Positions 45,201 to 53,998 of a DNA stretch of 64,000 nt are shown one piece after another; within the stretch, counting starts at the first letter, position 1; every line of letters starts with the position of its first letter. The stretch is taken from positions 558,001 to 622,000 of the forward strand of contig NZ_CP061038.1 in NCBI RefSeq assembly GCF_014490665.1. The letters run 5' to 3'. The translations under genes and the position numbers were made by a program. A model generated the notes under the pieces. The model saw only the letters and a list, made by a program, of their open reading frames with translations, was not told the origin of the DNA and did no database searches. The stretch comes from Sphingomonas alpina. GTDB taxonomy: Bacteria; Pseudomonadota; Alphaproteobacteria; Sphingomonadales; Sphingomonadaceae.

Positions 45201-45448
45201 CGATCGACCGCCAGTCAAGCGCGATCTGCATTGTTGCGCCGCAATAAATGCCATATTTTTGATCCAATATGGTTTTTGTTCAGAGGTGCCGAAGTGGGAG
45301 AATGCGGTGTTCCGGCTCTCCTTTGGGCTCAGGCTGTTCGCGATTGGGGCGGAACACCGATCTGTTGTACTTTCGTCGTCAGTTTTAGCATTGCTCGTTC
45401 GCTCATGCTTCGCGTAGGAACGCGCGAACTGGAGTTAAGGGGACGGCA
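45201..45448. promoter_or_regulatory. Divergent regulatory region of the RiPP-like locus
   Basis: About 250 bases between the small membrane ORF and the peptide gene at 45449. It contains an A/T-rich patch (45250-45275) and a 10-bp perfect inverted repeat, CGGTGTTCCG (45305-45314) with CGGAACACCG (45350-45359), separated by 35 bases. These could serve as promoter and operator or leader attenuator for the two divergent units. No gene is evident. Confidence 0.45.
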
Positions 45449-45619
45449 ATGGAACAGTCTGAGCGATTGAACACTACCGACACGGTCGGTGGAGGAGCGG
45501 ACGAGCGTAAATCCTGGCGGACACCGGCCGTGATTACGCCTGCCGACATCAAGGAAGGGACCGGTTTTAATGCCGGTGTCGCCGGCGACAATTTTCTATC
45601 GTCCAATGCTTCGAGCTGA
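45449..45619 (+). CDS. Candidate 56-residue precursor peptide of the RiPP-like locus
   Basis: Starts MEQSERLNTTDTVGGGADER and ends GFNAGVAGDNFLSSNASS. The segment KSWRTPAVITPADIKEGT fits the lasso-leader pattern (aromatic-X-X-Pro-X-aliphatic, then Asp-Ile and a Thr near the cleavage site). Cleavage after EGT would give an 18-residue core with Gly1 and Asp9, the usual ring size; the Thr-at-minus-2 rule instead gives Phe1 and Asp8. A C-terminal Ser fits loci with tailoring kinases. AAGGGG is seven bases upstream of the ATG. It sits 30 bp before the cyclase-like gene. No leader peptidase or recognition protein is nearby, so the assignment is tentative. Confidence 0.5.
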   Translation: MEQSERLNTTDTVGGGADERKSWRTPAVITPADIKEGTGFNAGVAGDNFLSSNASS

Positions 45620-45649
45620 ACGCGCCATCGGCTAGACCTGTGAAAATGA

Positions 45650-47557
45650 ATGGGTGAATTTGCCGGCGCCGTCCGGTTTGATGGCGGCCCGATCGAAAGT
45701 GCGACATGCAACCGGTTGGGCCAGGGCCTTGTCGGTCAGGCTAAAGCGACGTTGTGGCGTGGGGGTGCCGGGGCAATAGCCGAACGGGGTGCTTTGCGAA
45801 GCGCTTCGCACAGTGCGCCGCAACTGGCGGAACTCCCGTCAGGCGCGGTGCTGGTTGCCGATGCCCGGGTTGACGAACGTGACGAGACAATGCGCGCACT
45901 CGGGATGGAGGTGTCGTGCCGGCCAGCGGATCTGGCGATACTCGGTGCCGCCTGTGCGCGATGGGGCGACGACGCGGCCGCCCAGTTATATGGTGATTTC
46001 GCATTCGCACTTTGGGATGAGCGATCGAGCCGGCTGACATTGGCGCGCGACGCGCTTGGCATGCGCGCACTCTATTATTTCGTCGATGATGATATTGTCA
46101 TATTTGCAACCACCTTGCGCAAGATGCTTGCCTTGCCGCAGGTGCCGCGTGATCTCGATGATATCGCGATCGGTAATTTCATTACCCAGACACAGGGCGA
46201 TGTTGAACGCACACTTTATCGTTACATCCGCCGGGTACCGCCTGGCGGTACGGTCGTTATCGAACGTGGTTCGGTGCGGGTGGGTCGCTACTGGACGCCG
46301 CAATCGATTGCACCGGTGCACTATGTCCGCGATCAGGACTATGTCGATGCCGGGCGTGAACTGCTCGACCGCGCGGTGGCCAGCCGCCTGCCGTCCAATG
46401 GCGGGGTCGCTGCGATGCTGTCCGGCGGGTTCGATTCAACCGGCGTGGTCGGCACGGCCGCACGATTGCTGGGGGATCGGCGGATCAGCGGATATACTCG
46501 CGTGCCGGGCGCTGCGCATCCCTATGATACGCTCGACGAGGCGGCGCTGGCGCGGCAATTGGCGGGCAGTTATGCCAATATCGACTGGACGGCGATCGAC
46601 GATGATATCGAGATGCGGCGCGATCGCGAACCCGAGCTGGAATCGTCAATTCTAGGCATGCCCTACACCGGCGCCTTCAATCCAAGCTGGTACCAGCCTC
46701 TGCTCGATGCCGTCGAACGGTCCGGCGCGCGCGTCCTGCTCAATGGCGGGATGGGCAATATGACCCTGTCATGGTCCGGCGTGCCTCCTTATGCCGACCA
46801 TTTGCGGCGTGGCCGGCTGATTGCCGCCGTTCGCGTGGCGATGGATACGCAACGAACCCAGCAGCGCTCACTTCTCAACGTCCTTCGCAAGGATATGATA
46901 CCCGCTATCGAACCCCGATCGCTGCGCCTCTGGCGCTGGCGACGGCATGATCGCGGAGCGTCCGCGATGCTGCGTCACTGCCTTGTTGCCCCCGACTTTC
47001 TCGACGGACTCGATTTCGATCGACACGCCAGGGCGCTCGGCCAGGATCTGCCGTTCGAGCGGAAGGGAGATGCTCGTACCTGGCGGATGCAGCTTCTTCA
47101 GAGCCAATATCCACGCGATGTCATGGCCGGGCTCCGGCATTCCTTTTCCTTCGATCACCGCGATCCGATGTCTGATCGACGGCTCGCCGAATTCTCGCTG
47201 GGCGTGCCCAATGCCCAATTCTTTCATAAGGGCGAGACCCGCTGGCTGGCGCGTCGCGTCCTCGCCGATCGGGTACCTCGCGATGTGTTGATCGAACATC
47301 GCCAGGGACGGCAATGTCCCGAATGGCACCATGTCGCCAGCAGGCGCCGCGATGCGATGGCGGCATCGATTGAGCGGATTGGCCGCTCGCCGCTCGCGTC
47401 CCGGGTTATCGATGTCCCGCGCTTGAAAAATCTGCTCGATACCTTTCCCGAGGATGCCGCGATGGCGATGAAGAGCAGCGCCGAACATGGCCCGATGCTC
47501 CTGCGCGGCATTCAGATGGGCAGCTTTCTGCGCTGGCATGAAGGCGGCAACGAGTAA
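45650..47557 (+). CDS. Asparagine-synthetase-like protein, probable lasso cyclase-type (no glutaminase cysteine)
   Basis: A 635-residue AsnB homologue. The N-terminal half is glutaminase-fold (RDALGMRALYYF around 133-144), but the protein begins MGEFAGAVRF with no Cys2, so it cannot use glutamine as ammonia donor. The synthetase half has the PPi-loop SGGFDST at 258-264 and the later YTGAFNPSWYQPLLD region. Such enzymes adenylate a carboxylate side chain for macrolactam closure, as in lasso cyclases (McjC-like) and beta-lactam synthetases. It is 30 bp after the candidate precursor and ends eight bases from the convergent ABC exporter. Confidence 0.83.
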   Translation: MGEFAGAVRFDGGPIESATCNRLGQGLVGQAKATLWRGGAGAIAERGALRSASHSAPQLAELPSGAVLVADARVDERDETMRALGMEVSCRPADLAILGAACARWGDDAAAQLYGDFAFALWDERSSRLTLARDALGMRALYYFVDDDIVIFATTLRKMLALPQVPRDLDDIAIGNFITQTQGDVERTLYRYIRRVPPGGTVVIERGSVRVGRYWTPQSIAPVHYVRDQDYVDAGRELLDRAVASRLPSNGGVAAMLSGGFDSTGVVGTAARLLGDRRISGYTRVPGAAHPYDTLDEAALARQLAGSYANIDWTAIDDDIEMRRDREPELESSILGMPYTGAFNPSWYQPLLDAVERSGARVLLNGGMGNMTLSWSGVPPYADHLRRGRLIAAVRVAMDTQRTQQRSLLNVLRKDMIPAIEPRSLRLWRWRRHDRGASAMLRHCLVAPDFLDGLDFDRHARALGQDLPFERKGDARTWRMQLLQSQYPRDVMAGLRHSFSFDHRDPMSDRRLAEFSLGVPNAQFFHKGETRWLARRVLADRVPRDVLIEHRQGRQCPEWHHVASRRRDAMAASIERIGRSPLASRVIDVPRLKNLLDTFPEDAAMAMKSSAEHGPMLLRGIQMGSFLRWHEGGNE

Positions 47558-47565
47558 CGGGCCGC

Positions 47566-49272
47566 CTATGCGGTGACTTGTCCCAGCTCCACCCGCACCA
47601 CCCGGTCGCACAGCGCCATGCTTTCGGCGCGGTGCGAAATCATCAGGATCGTCGGTCGTGGATCCAGCGCGGCGAGCCGGGCGAGCAACGCAGCCTCGCC
47701 CTGGGCATCGATCGCATTGGCGGCCTCATCGAGGACCAACAGGCGCGGGCTGCGCAGCAGAGCGCGGGCCAGAGCGAGGCGCTGCCGCTCGCCGCCCGAC
47801 AGCATCGTGCCGCGTTCGCCGATCACCGTGTCCAGCCCCTGTTCGAGCCGCGCGACCAGGCCTTGCGCGTCCGCCAGATCGAGCGCGCGGGCCATTGCCT
47901 CCTCGCTGATCGCAGGGTCGCCCCAACTGAGATTGCGGCGCACGCTGTCATGAAACAGGAACCCGTCCTGCGGGACATAGGCAACGCTGTCGCGCCAGCC
48001 GGCGCGGCGCGCGGCGTCGAGCGGCTCCCCGCCGACCAGCATCTCACCGGATTGCGGTACGAGCAGCCCGATCATCATGTCGATCAGTGTCGTCTTGCCG
48101 GCGCCCGACGGACCGCTGATGCCGATAAAGCTGCCCGGCGCGATCGTCAGGCTCGCTTCCTTCACGCCGCCGCCGCCCGGATGAAGGAAGGCCGCGCTAC
48201 GCAATTCGATATCGCCGACGGGTGGGGTGACCGGCGGCGGAGCGGTGGCTTCGTCGCGGCCCAGATCGACCTCCAATTGACGGATCGCTTCGAAACTCGG
48301 CAGGCCGAAAAAGAAGTTTTGCGCTGCCGCCTGGATCTGCTGCGCAGGGCCGCTCATCCGCGCGAAGATCAGCACCAATGCGATCAGCACTGCCGGCTGA
48401 ATATGCATGGCAACCCCGGCCAGCACCACGGCTGCACCGGCCAATGAAGAGCCGATCGCAAAGCCGGCACGACTTCGCGCCTGGCGTTGCTGAAAGGTCA
48501 GCTGGCGCTGGCGCAACTGGGTCTGGATCGTTTCGAACTCGGTGACGAAACGGCCTTGGCCATTCTGCGCCGCCGCTGCCTTCAACCCGCCGAGAAAACC
48601 GCTGGCGCTGCCCATCAACGCCTGGCTCTGGCGCACGACATCGCTGCCCAGGTCGCGCGACCGGCCGTGCGACATCAGGATCACGCCGCCCCCGATCATC
48701 AGCAGGATGATCGCCCCCGCTGCAAAGCCGGGCGCAAGCATGAAAGCGAGCGCGCCCTGCACGACCAGCAGCACGACCGCGACCACGCCTTGAACCATGA
48801 ATTGTGCGCTTGAACCGAGCCGCTGCATCTCGGTGCCGAGCAGATTGGTGATGCGGGCATGACGCAGCGTCACGATCCGGCTCCATTGCGCTGCGGCGAG
48901 CGTGTGCAGCACCTGGTTGCGCTGCTGTTCGACAAAGCCGGTCTGTAACTTGCCCAGCGTCAGGTCGCGCATGTAAAGCGTGCCGGCACGGATCAGCGCG
49001 ACACAGACGAACGCGGCCAGCAGCACGGCGAGTTGCGTGACTGGCGTGGTGGCGCCGAGCGCGGTCAGCGTCTCTCCGATCCATATCCGCCACGGATCGC
49101 CGCTCCCCGGCGAAACGACGACGCTGAGAATCGGGATCAGCAGCACCACGCTGACCCCCTCGAGCAGTGCGCCCGACCCGACCAGCCCGGCGGCCAGCCA
49201 GACCCGCCAGCGCGCATAACTGCCGAACGCGGCCGCGAACGCTGCGGCCGATTTCCACGGGCCGGATTTCAT
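47566..49272 (-). CDS. ABC transporter permease-ATPase, peptide exporter (McjD/MsbA-type)
   Basis: A 568-residue half-transporter. The membrane domain (about 1-310, six helices) is followed by a nucleotide-binding domain with Walker A GPSGAGKTT (about 385), the signature LSGGERQRLALARALL (about 485) and Walker B LLVLDEAAN. No N-terminal C39 peptidase domain. It resembles lasso-peptide exporters of the McjD group but could export lipids or other peptides. The ATG at 49272 is favoured; it overlaps the stop of a 20-codon frame (49331-49269) in the ATGA arrangement, suggesting translational coupling. Confidence 0.85.
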   Translation of the reverse strand: MKSGPWKSAAAFAAAFGSYARWRVWLAAGLVGSGALLEGVSVVLLIPILSVVVSPGSGDPWRIWIGETLTALGATTPVTQLAVLLAAFVCVALIRAGTLYMRDLTLGKLQTGFVEQQRNQVLHTLAAAQWSRIVTLRHARITNLLGTEMQRLGSSAQFMVQGVVAVVLLVVQGALAFMLAPGFAAGAIILLMIGGGVILMSHGRSRDLGSDVVRQSQALMGSASGFLGGLKAAAAQNGQGRFVTEFETIQTQLRQRQLTFQQRQARSRAGFAIGSSLAGAAVVLAGVAMHIQPAVLIALVLIFARMSGPAQQIQAAAQNFFFGLPSFEAIRQLEVDLGRDEATAPPPVTPPVGDIELRSAAFLHPGGGGVKEASLTIAPGSFIGISGPSGAGKTTLIDMMIGLLVPQSGEMLVGGEPLDAARRAGWRDSVAYVPQDGFLFHDSVRRNLSWGDPAISEEAMARALDLADAQGLVARLEQGLDTVIGERGTMLSGGERQRLALARALLRSPRLLVLDEAANAIDAQGEAALLARLAALDPRPTILMISHRAESMALCDRVVRVELGQVTA

Positions 49273-49331
49273 GCTGCCCGAAGCGCCGCACAGAGCAGCA
49301 CGCCGACACTGCTCGCCAGTATATCGTTCAT
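49269..49331 (-). CDS. Short upstream ORF coupled to the ABC exporter gene
   Basis: A 20-codon frame, MNDILASSVGVLLCAALRAA, whose TGA overlaps the exporter ATG (ATGA). It is preceded by GGGGTTGGGG-like sequence that could bind ribosomes. It may be a leader peptide that sets translation of the exporter, or simply the 5' untranslated region. Confidence 0.3.
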   Translation of the reverse strand: MNDILASSVGVLLCAALRAA

Positions 49332-49339
49332 TCGGCCCC

Positions 49340-49598
49340 AACCCCCGTGATAGGTCGACGGGTATAGGAGCATCGTCACGTCACGCCAATTGCCGGGCCA
49401 TATCCGGGGCGTGCTGCATTGCAGCAAATAATTCTGCTTTGTTTCCGGTACTTATCGTTTTGGTTCCATACTCTACTTGCAAAGCATTCGCGGCAGCCGC
49501 ACCATTCGCGCCGGAATGAGACCGAGCAAGGGCGCGCAGACGCCGGCCGTCATTCCGGGAGCCGGGACCTGAACGACAGGGCAGGGGGAACGAGCAGC
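49340..49598. other. Intergenic region between the ABC exporter and RND operon
   Basis: About 260 bases between divergent transcription units. It contains a small perfect palindrome TGCTGCATTGCAGCA (49412-49426) beside an A/T-rich patch, a possible regulator site for the RND operon. No TetR- or MarR-type regulator gene is present nearby. Confidence 0.45.
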
Positions 49599-49599
49599 G

Positions 49600-50805
49600 A
49601 TGATCGATAACCAGAACTGGTTGCGTGGCATGGCAAGCGGCCTTGCACTGTTGCTGATTGCCGCTTGCTCGGGCGCAAAGCCGCCCCCCGGACCGCCGGT
49701 GGCGCAAGTGACGGTCGCGGTACCGCTGCAGCGCGACGTGGTCGACTGGGACGAATATGTCGGCCGGTTCGAGGCGATCCAGGACGTCGAATTGCGCCCG
49801 CGCGTGTCAGGCACGATCGACCGCGTGCTGTTCACCGACGGGCAGAATGTCGGCCAGGGTCAGGCGCTCTTCACCATCGATCCGCGTCCCTATCGCGCCG
49901 CACTGGGCCAGGCGCAGGCGGCATCGGCCAAGGCCGCGGCGTCGCTTGCCAATGCGCGGTCGGAACTGGCGCGGGCGCAGAAACTGCTCGATGTGCAGGC
50001 GATCTCCAAGGAAGAATTCGAAACCAAGCAGGCGGCGGTACGGACATCGGGCGCAGACCTTGCCGCGGCGCAGGCCTCGGTCAGCAACGCGCAGCTCAAT
50101 CTCGGTTTCACCACGGTGCGCTCTCCGATCTCGGGCCGCGTGTCCGACCGTCGTGTGTCGAGCGGCAATTTCGCGACTGAGGGGCAGACCGTCCTGACGC
50201 GCGTCGTATCGACCAACCCGATCTGGTTCTCGTTCGAAGGCGCGGAAAGCTTCTATCTCAAATATCTGCGCCAGGACCGTAGCGGCGAACGTGGTTCTTC
50301 GCGCAACACGCCCAATCCGGTCGAGGTGCAACTCGCCGATGAAAGCGGCTATCGCTGGCGTGGCCATATGGATTTCCTCGACAATGCGATCGATCAGAAT
50401 TCCGGCACGATCCGCGCCCATGCGGTGATCGCCAATCCCGACGGCTTCCTGACCCCCGGCATGTTCGGCCGGGCACGGCTGCTCGGGTCGGGCACGTACA
50501 AGGCGATGCTGGTGCCGGACGAGGCGATCAGCACCGATCAGACTCGCAAGCTCGTCTATGTCGTCGGCAAGGACGGCAAGGCGACGCCGCGCCCGGTCGA
50601 GACCGGGCCGCAGGTCGAAGGACTGCGCGTGATCAAGAAAGGGCTGGCCGCCACCGATCAGGTCGTGATCGAGGGGCTGACCACCCTGCAACCCGGGGCG
50701 CCGGTCAAGGCGCATCTGATCAAGATGCAGCCGCGTGCCGCCAACACATCGCCGACGTCGCAGCCGGACACGGCCCCGCCGCCGTCCGAAGCCACGGCGC
50801 GCTGA
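49600..50805 (+). CDS. RND efflux periplasmic adaptor (MexE/AcrA type)
   Basis: A 401-residue membrane-fusion protein with a lipoprotein-type signal (SGLALLLIAACSGAKP, lipobox Cys about residue 23). The barrel-sandwich hybrid, the alpha-hairpin (AQAASAKAAASLANARSELA, about 105-160, coiled coil) and the beta-barrel (DEAISTDQTRKLVYVVGKDG) are in order. Ends with a proline/threonine-rich tail. It links the RND pump at 50810 to the outer-membrane factor. GCAGGGGGAACG precedes the ATG. Confidence 0.92.
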   Translation: MIDNQNWLRGMASGLALLLIAACSGAKPPPGPPVAQVTVAVPLQRDVVDWDEYVGRFEAIQDVELRPRVSGTIDRVLFTDGQNVGQGQALFTIDPRPYRAALGQAQAASAKAAASLANARSELARAQKLLDVQAISKEEFETKQAAVRTSGADLAAAQASVSNAQLNLGFTTVRSPISGRVSDRRVSSGNFATEGQTVLTRVVSTNPIWFSFEGAESFYLKYLRQDRSGERGSSRNTPNPVEVQLADESGYRWRGHMDFLDNAIDQNSGTIRAHAVIANPDGFLTPGMFGRARLLGSGTYKAMLVPDEAISTDQTRKLVYVVGKDGKATPRPVETGPQVEGLRVIKKGLAATDQVVIEGLTTLQPGAPVKAHLIKMQPRAANTSPTSQPDTAPPPSEATAR

Positions 50806-50809
50806 TCCC

Positions 50810-53800
50810 GTGAAATTCCCCCATTTCTTCATCGAGCGGCCAATCTTCGCCGCCGTCATGTCGATCCTGATCGTCGTGTTCGGGATCGTCGCCTATCCTG
50901 GCCTGCCGGTCGCGCAATATCCCGAGATCGCGCCGCCGACCGTGGTGGTCAGCGCGAATTATCCCGGTGCGACCGCCGAGACGTTGGCCGAAACCGTCGC
51001 CGCGCCGCTCGAGGAATCGATCAACGGCGTGGAGGACATGATCTACATGTCCTCCTCTTCGACCGGCGACGGGGCGATCGCCATCACCGTCACCTTCAAA
51101 CAGGGCGTCGATGTCGACCAGGCGCAGGTGCTGGTGCAGAACCGCGTCTCGACCGCCGAGCCGCGCCTGCCCGAGGAAGTGCGCCAGATCGGCGTGACGG
51201 TGCGCAAGAATTCACCGGACATCCTGATGGTCATCGCGCTGACCTCGCCGGACGGATCGCTGTCGCAGCAATATATCTCCAACTATGCCACGACTCAGCT
51301 GATCGACCGGTTGTCGCGCATTCAGGGCATTGGGGGCGTGCGCTCGTTCGGTGGTCGCGACTACAATATGCGCGTGTGGGTCGATCCCGACCGGGCATCG
51401 TCGCGCAACCTGACCGTCGATGAAATCATCGCCTCGATCCGTGCGCAGAACGCGCAGGTCGCGGTCGGATCGGTCGGCCAGCCGCCCTTTAACCAGGGCG
51501 GCACCGCGTTCCAGCTCGGTATCCAGACCGAGGGCCGGCTGACCACTACCGACCAGTTCGGCGAGATCATCGTCAAGCGCGACGATCAGGGCCGGCTGAC
51601 ACGCCTGCGCGATGTCGCGCGGCTCGAACTCGGCGCGCAGGATTACGGCATCAACGCCCAGTTGAGCGGCAAGGCGACCACCGCGCTCGGCATCACCCAG
51701 CTGCCGGGATCGAATGCCCTGACTACGGCGGAAGCGGTCAAGAAGGAAATCGCCGAGGCAAGCAAATCCTTCCCGGCGGGAATGACCTATTCGATTCCCT
51801 ACAACCCGACCGAATATATCGAAGCGTCGATCGAGGCCGTGTACCACACGTTGATCGAGGCGATCATCCTGGTCGCGCTGGTCGTGCTGCTGTTCCTGCA
51901 GAGCTGGCGCGCGACGATCATCCCGCTGATCGCGGTACCGGTCGCCCTGGTCGGGTCGCTGGCGATGCTCGCCGTGTTCGGCTTCTCCCTCAACAACCTC
52001 TCGCTGTTCGGCATGGTGCTGGCGGTCGGGATTGTCGTCGACGACGCGATCGTGGTGGTCGAGAATATCGAGCGGTTGATGGAGGAAAAGGGTCTCTCCC
52101 CGCGCGAGGCCGCGCATGAGACGATGGACGAGGTGTCGGGTGCGCTGATCGCGATTTCGCTGGTGCTGTGCGGCGTATTCATCCCGACCAGCTTCATCCC
52201 CGGCATTTCAGGGCAATTCTATCAGCAGTTCGCGCTGACCATCGTCTCGGCGGCGGTGATCTCCGCGTTCGTGTCGCTGACCTTGTCGCCGGCGCTCGCC
52301 GCGATGATCCTGAAGCCCAAGCATGAGAGCGAACCGCGACCGGGCTGGCTCGGTTATCCGGCGCGCTTCTCACGCGGCTTCAATCGTGGCTTCAACAGGC
52401 TCGGCGAAAGATTCGGCAAGTTCACCGCCCGCGCAGTCCGCTCGCTGGTGCTGGTCGGCATCGTCTATGCCTGCCTGATCGGGCTGGCCGGCTGGCGCTT
52501 CACTGCGACGCCGACCGGCTTCATCCCGGCACAGGACCAGGGCTATCTGATCGCAGTGATTCAGCTTCCGCCAGGATCCTCGCTGCAGCGCACGACCGAG
52601 ATCATGAACAAGGCGGGGGAAATCGCCCGCGCCAACCGGGCGACTCAGGCGACCGTCGCCTTTGCCGGGCTGGACGGTGCGACCTTCTCGACCGCGCCGA
52701 ATGCGGGCGCGATGTTCATTCCGCTGAAGCCGCATGCCGACCGCAAGAACGCGAACATGATCGCCGGTGAACTGCGCAAGGCATTCGGCCCGCTCACCGG
52801 CGGCAACATCCTGGTCATCCCGCCGCCGCCGGTGCGCGGAATCGGTACCGGCGGCGGCTGGAAGATGCTGATCGAGGATCGCAACAATCAGGGCTACAAG
52901 GCGCTGGAGGGTGCGGCGTTCGCGATGATGATGAAGGCCAACCAGGCCCAGGGCATCACGAGCGCCTTCACCACCTTCAACACGCGCACGCCCCGGCTCT
53001 ATGCCGATATCGATCGCGAACGCGCCGAACAGCTTGGTGTGCCGGTGGACAGCGTGTTCCGCACGCTCGGCACCTATCTCGGTTCGACCTATATCAACGA
53101 CTTCAATTTCATCGGCCGCACCTTCCGTGTGACGGCGCAGGCGGATGCGCCGTACCGCGATCAGATTTCCGATGTCGGGCATCTCAAGACGCGTTCGGCG
53201 GCCGGTAATATGGTGCCGCTCGATGCGGTACTCACCTTGAAGAACGACAGCGGGCCGTACCGCGTGGTGCGCTACAATCTCTATCCATCGGCGGAACTGC
53301 AGGGCGATACCGTGCCCGGCTTCTCGTCCGGCCAGTCGCTCACCACCATGGCGACGCTGGCGTCGCAGACCTTGCCCAAGGGCATGTCGTTCGAATGGAC
53401 GGAACTGGCTTATGAACAGCAACAGGCCGGCAATACCGGCGCATTGGTGTTCGGGCTCGCCGTGCTGTTCGTCTTCCTGCTGCTTGCGGCGAATTACGAA
53501 AGCCTGGTTCTGCCGCTCGCCGTGATCCTGATCGTGCCGATGTGCCTGCTCGCGGCGATCGTCGGGGTGAATATCTTCGGCGGCGACAACAACATCCTGA
53601 CTCAGATCGGGCTGGTCGTGCTGATCGGGCTGGCGGCGAAGAATGCGATCCTGATCGTCGAATTCGCGCGCCAGAATGAGGAAGCGGGGATGGAGATGCA
53701 CAAGGCGGCCGAACATGCCGCCGAACAACGCCTGCGCCCGATCGTGATGACCTCGATCGCCTTCATCCTCGGCGTGCTGCCGCTGGTGATCGGCACCGGG

Positions 53801-53998
53801 CCGGGTGCCGAGATGCGCCAGGCACTGGGTGTGGCGGTGTTCTTCGGCATGATCGGTGTGACGACATTCGGCCTGCTCTTCACGCCGAGCTTCTATGTCA
53901 TCAGCCGCAAGTTCGGCGACTGGGTCAGCACCAAGGTGCGTCGCACGCCGAAACCGGAAATGGAACCGGCACCGGTGCCGGAAGGAGGCGCGGCATGA
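50810..53998 (+). CDS. RND efflux pump, hydrophobe/amphiphile efflux (HAE1) family
   Basis: A 1062-residue inner-membrane RND pump with about 12 membrane segments. The proton-relay Asp pair is in VVDDAIVVVEN (about residues 405-415), and the N-terminal FIERPIFAAVMSILIVVFGI and the ANYPGATAETLAETVAAPLE porter repeat match the AcrB/MexB group. The start is GTG 50810, four bases after the adaptor stop, so translation is coupled. The pump exports drugs, bile salts or solvents; the substrate is not inferable. Confidence 0.94.
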   Translation: MKFPHFFIERPIFAAVMSILIVVFGIVAYPGLPVAQYPEIAPPTVVVSANYPGATAETLAETVAAPLEESINGVEDMIYMSSSSTGDGAIAITVTFKQGVDVDQAQVLVQNRVSTAEPRLPEEVRQIGVTVRKNSPDILMVIALTSPDGSLSQQYISNYATTQLIDRLSRIQGIGGVRSFGGRDYNMRVWVDPDRASSRNLTVDEIIASIRAQNAQVAVGSVGQPPFNQGGTAFQLGIQTEGRLTTTDQFGEIIVKRDDQGRLTRLRDVARLELGAQDYGINAQLSGKATTALGITQLPGSNALTTAEAVKKEIAEASKSFPAGMTYSIPYNPTEYIEASIEAVYHTLIEAIILVALVVLLFLQSWRATIIPLIAVPVALVGSLAMLAVFGFSLNNLSLFGMVLAVGIVVDDAIVVVENIERLMEEKGLSPREAAHETMDEVSGALIAISLVLCGVFIPTSFIPGISGQFYQQFALTIVSAAVISAFVSLTLSPALAAMILKPKHESEPRPGWLGYPARFSRGFNRGFNRLGERFGKFTARAVRSLVLVGIVYACLIGLAGWRFTATPTGFIPAQDQGYLIAVIQLPPGSSLQRTTEIMNKAGEIARANRATQATVAFAGLDGATFSTAPNAGAMFIPLKPHADRKNANMIAGELRKAFGPLTGGNILVIPPPPVRGIGTGGGWKMLIEDRNNQGYKALEGAAFAMMMKANQAQGITSAFTTFNTRTPRLYADIDRERAEQLGVPVDSVFRTLGTYLGSTYINDFNFIGRTFRVTAQADAPYRDQISDVGHLKTRSAAGNMVPLDAVLTLKNDSGPYRVVRYNLYPSAELQGDTVPGFSSGQSLTTMATLASQTLPKGMSFEWTELAYEQQQAGNTGALVFGLAVLFVFLLLAANYESLVLPLAVILIVPMCLLAAIVGVNIFGGDNNILTQIGLVVLIGLAAKNAILIVEFARQNEEAGMEMHKAAEHAAEQRLRPIVMTSIAFILGVLPLVIGTGPGAEMRQALGVAVFFGMIGVTTFGLLFTPSFYVISRKFGDWVSTKVRRTPKPEMEPAPVPEGGAA

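Noticed and set aside
45231..45470. 79-codon forward frame overlapping the candidate precursor
   Set aside because: No ribosome site or recognisable pattern; the frame at 45449 has a good ribosome site and fits the adjacent cyclase-like gene better.
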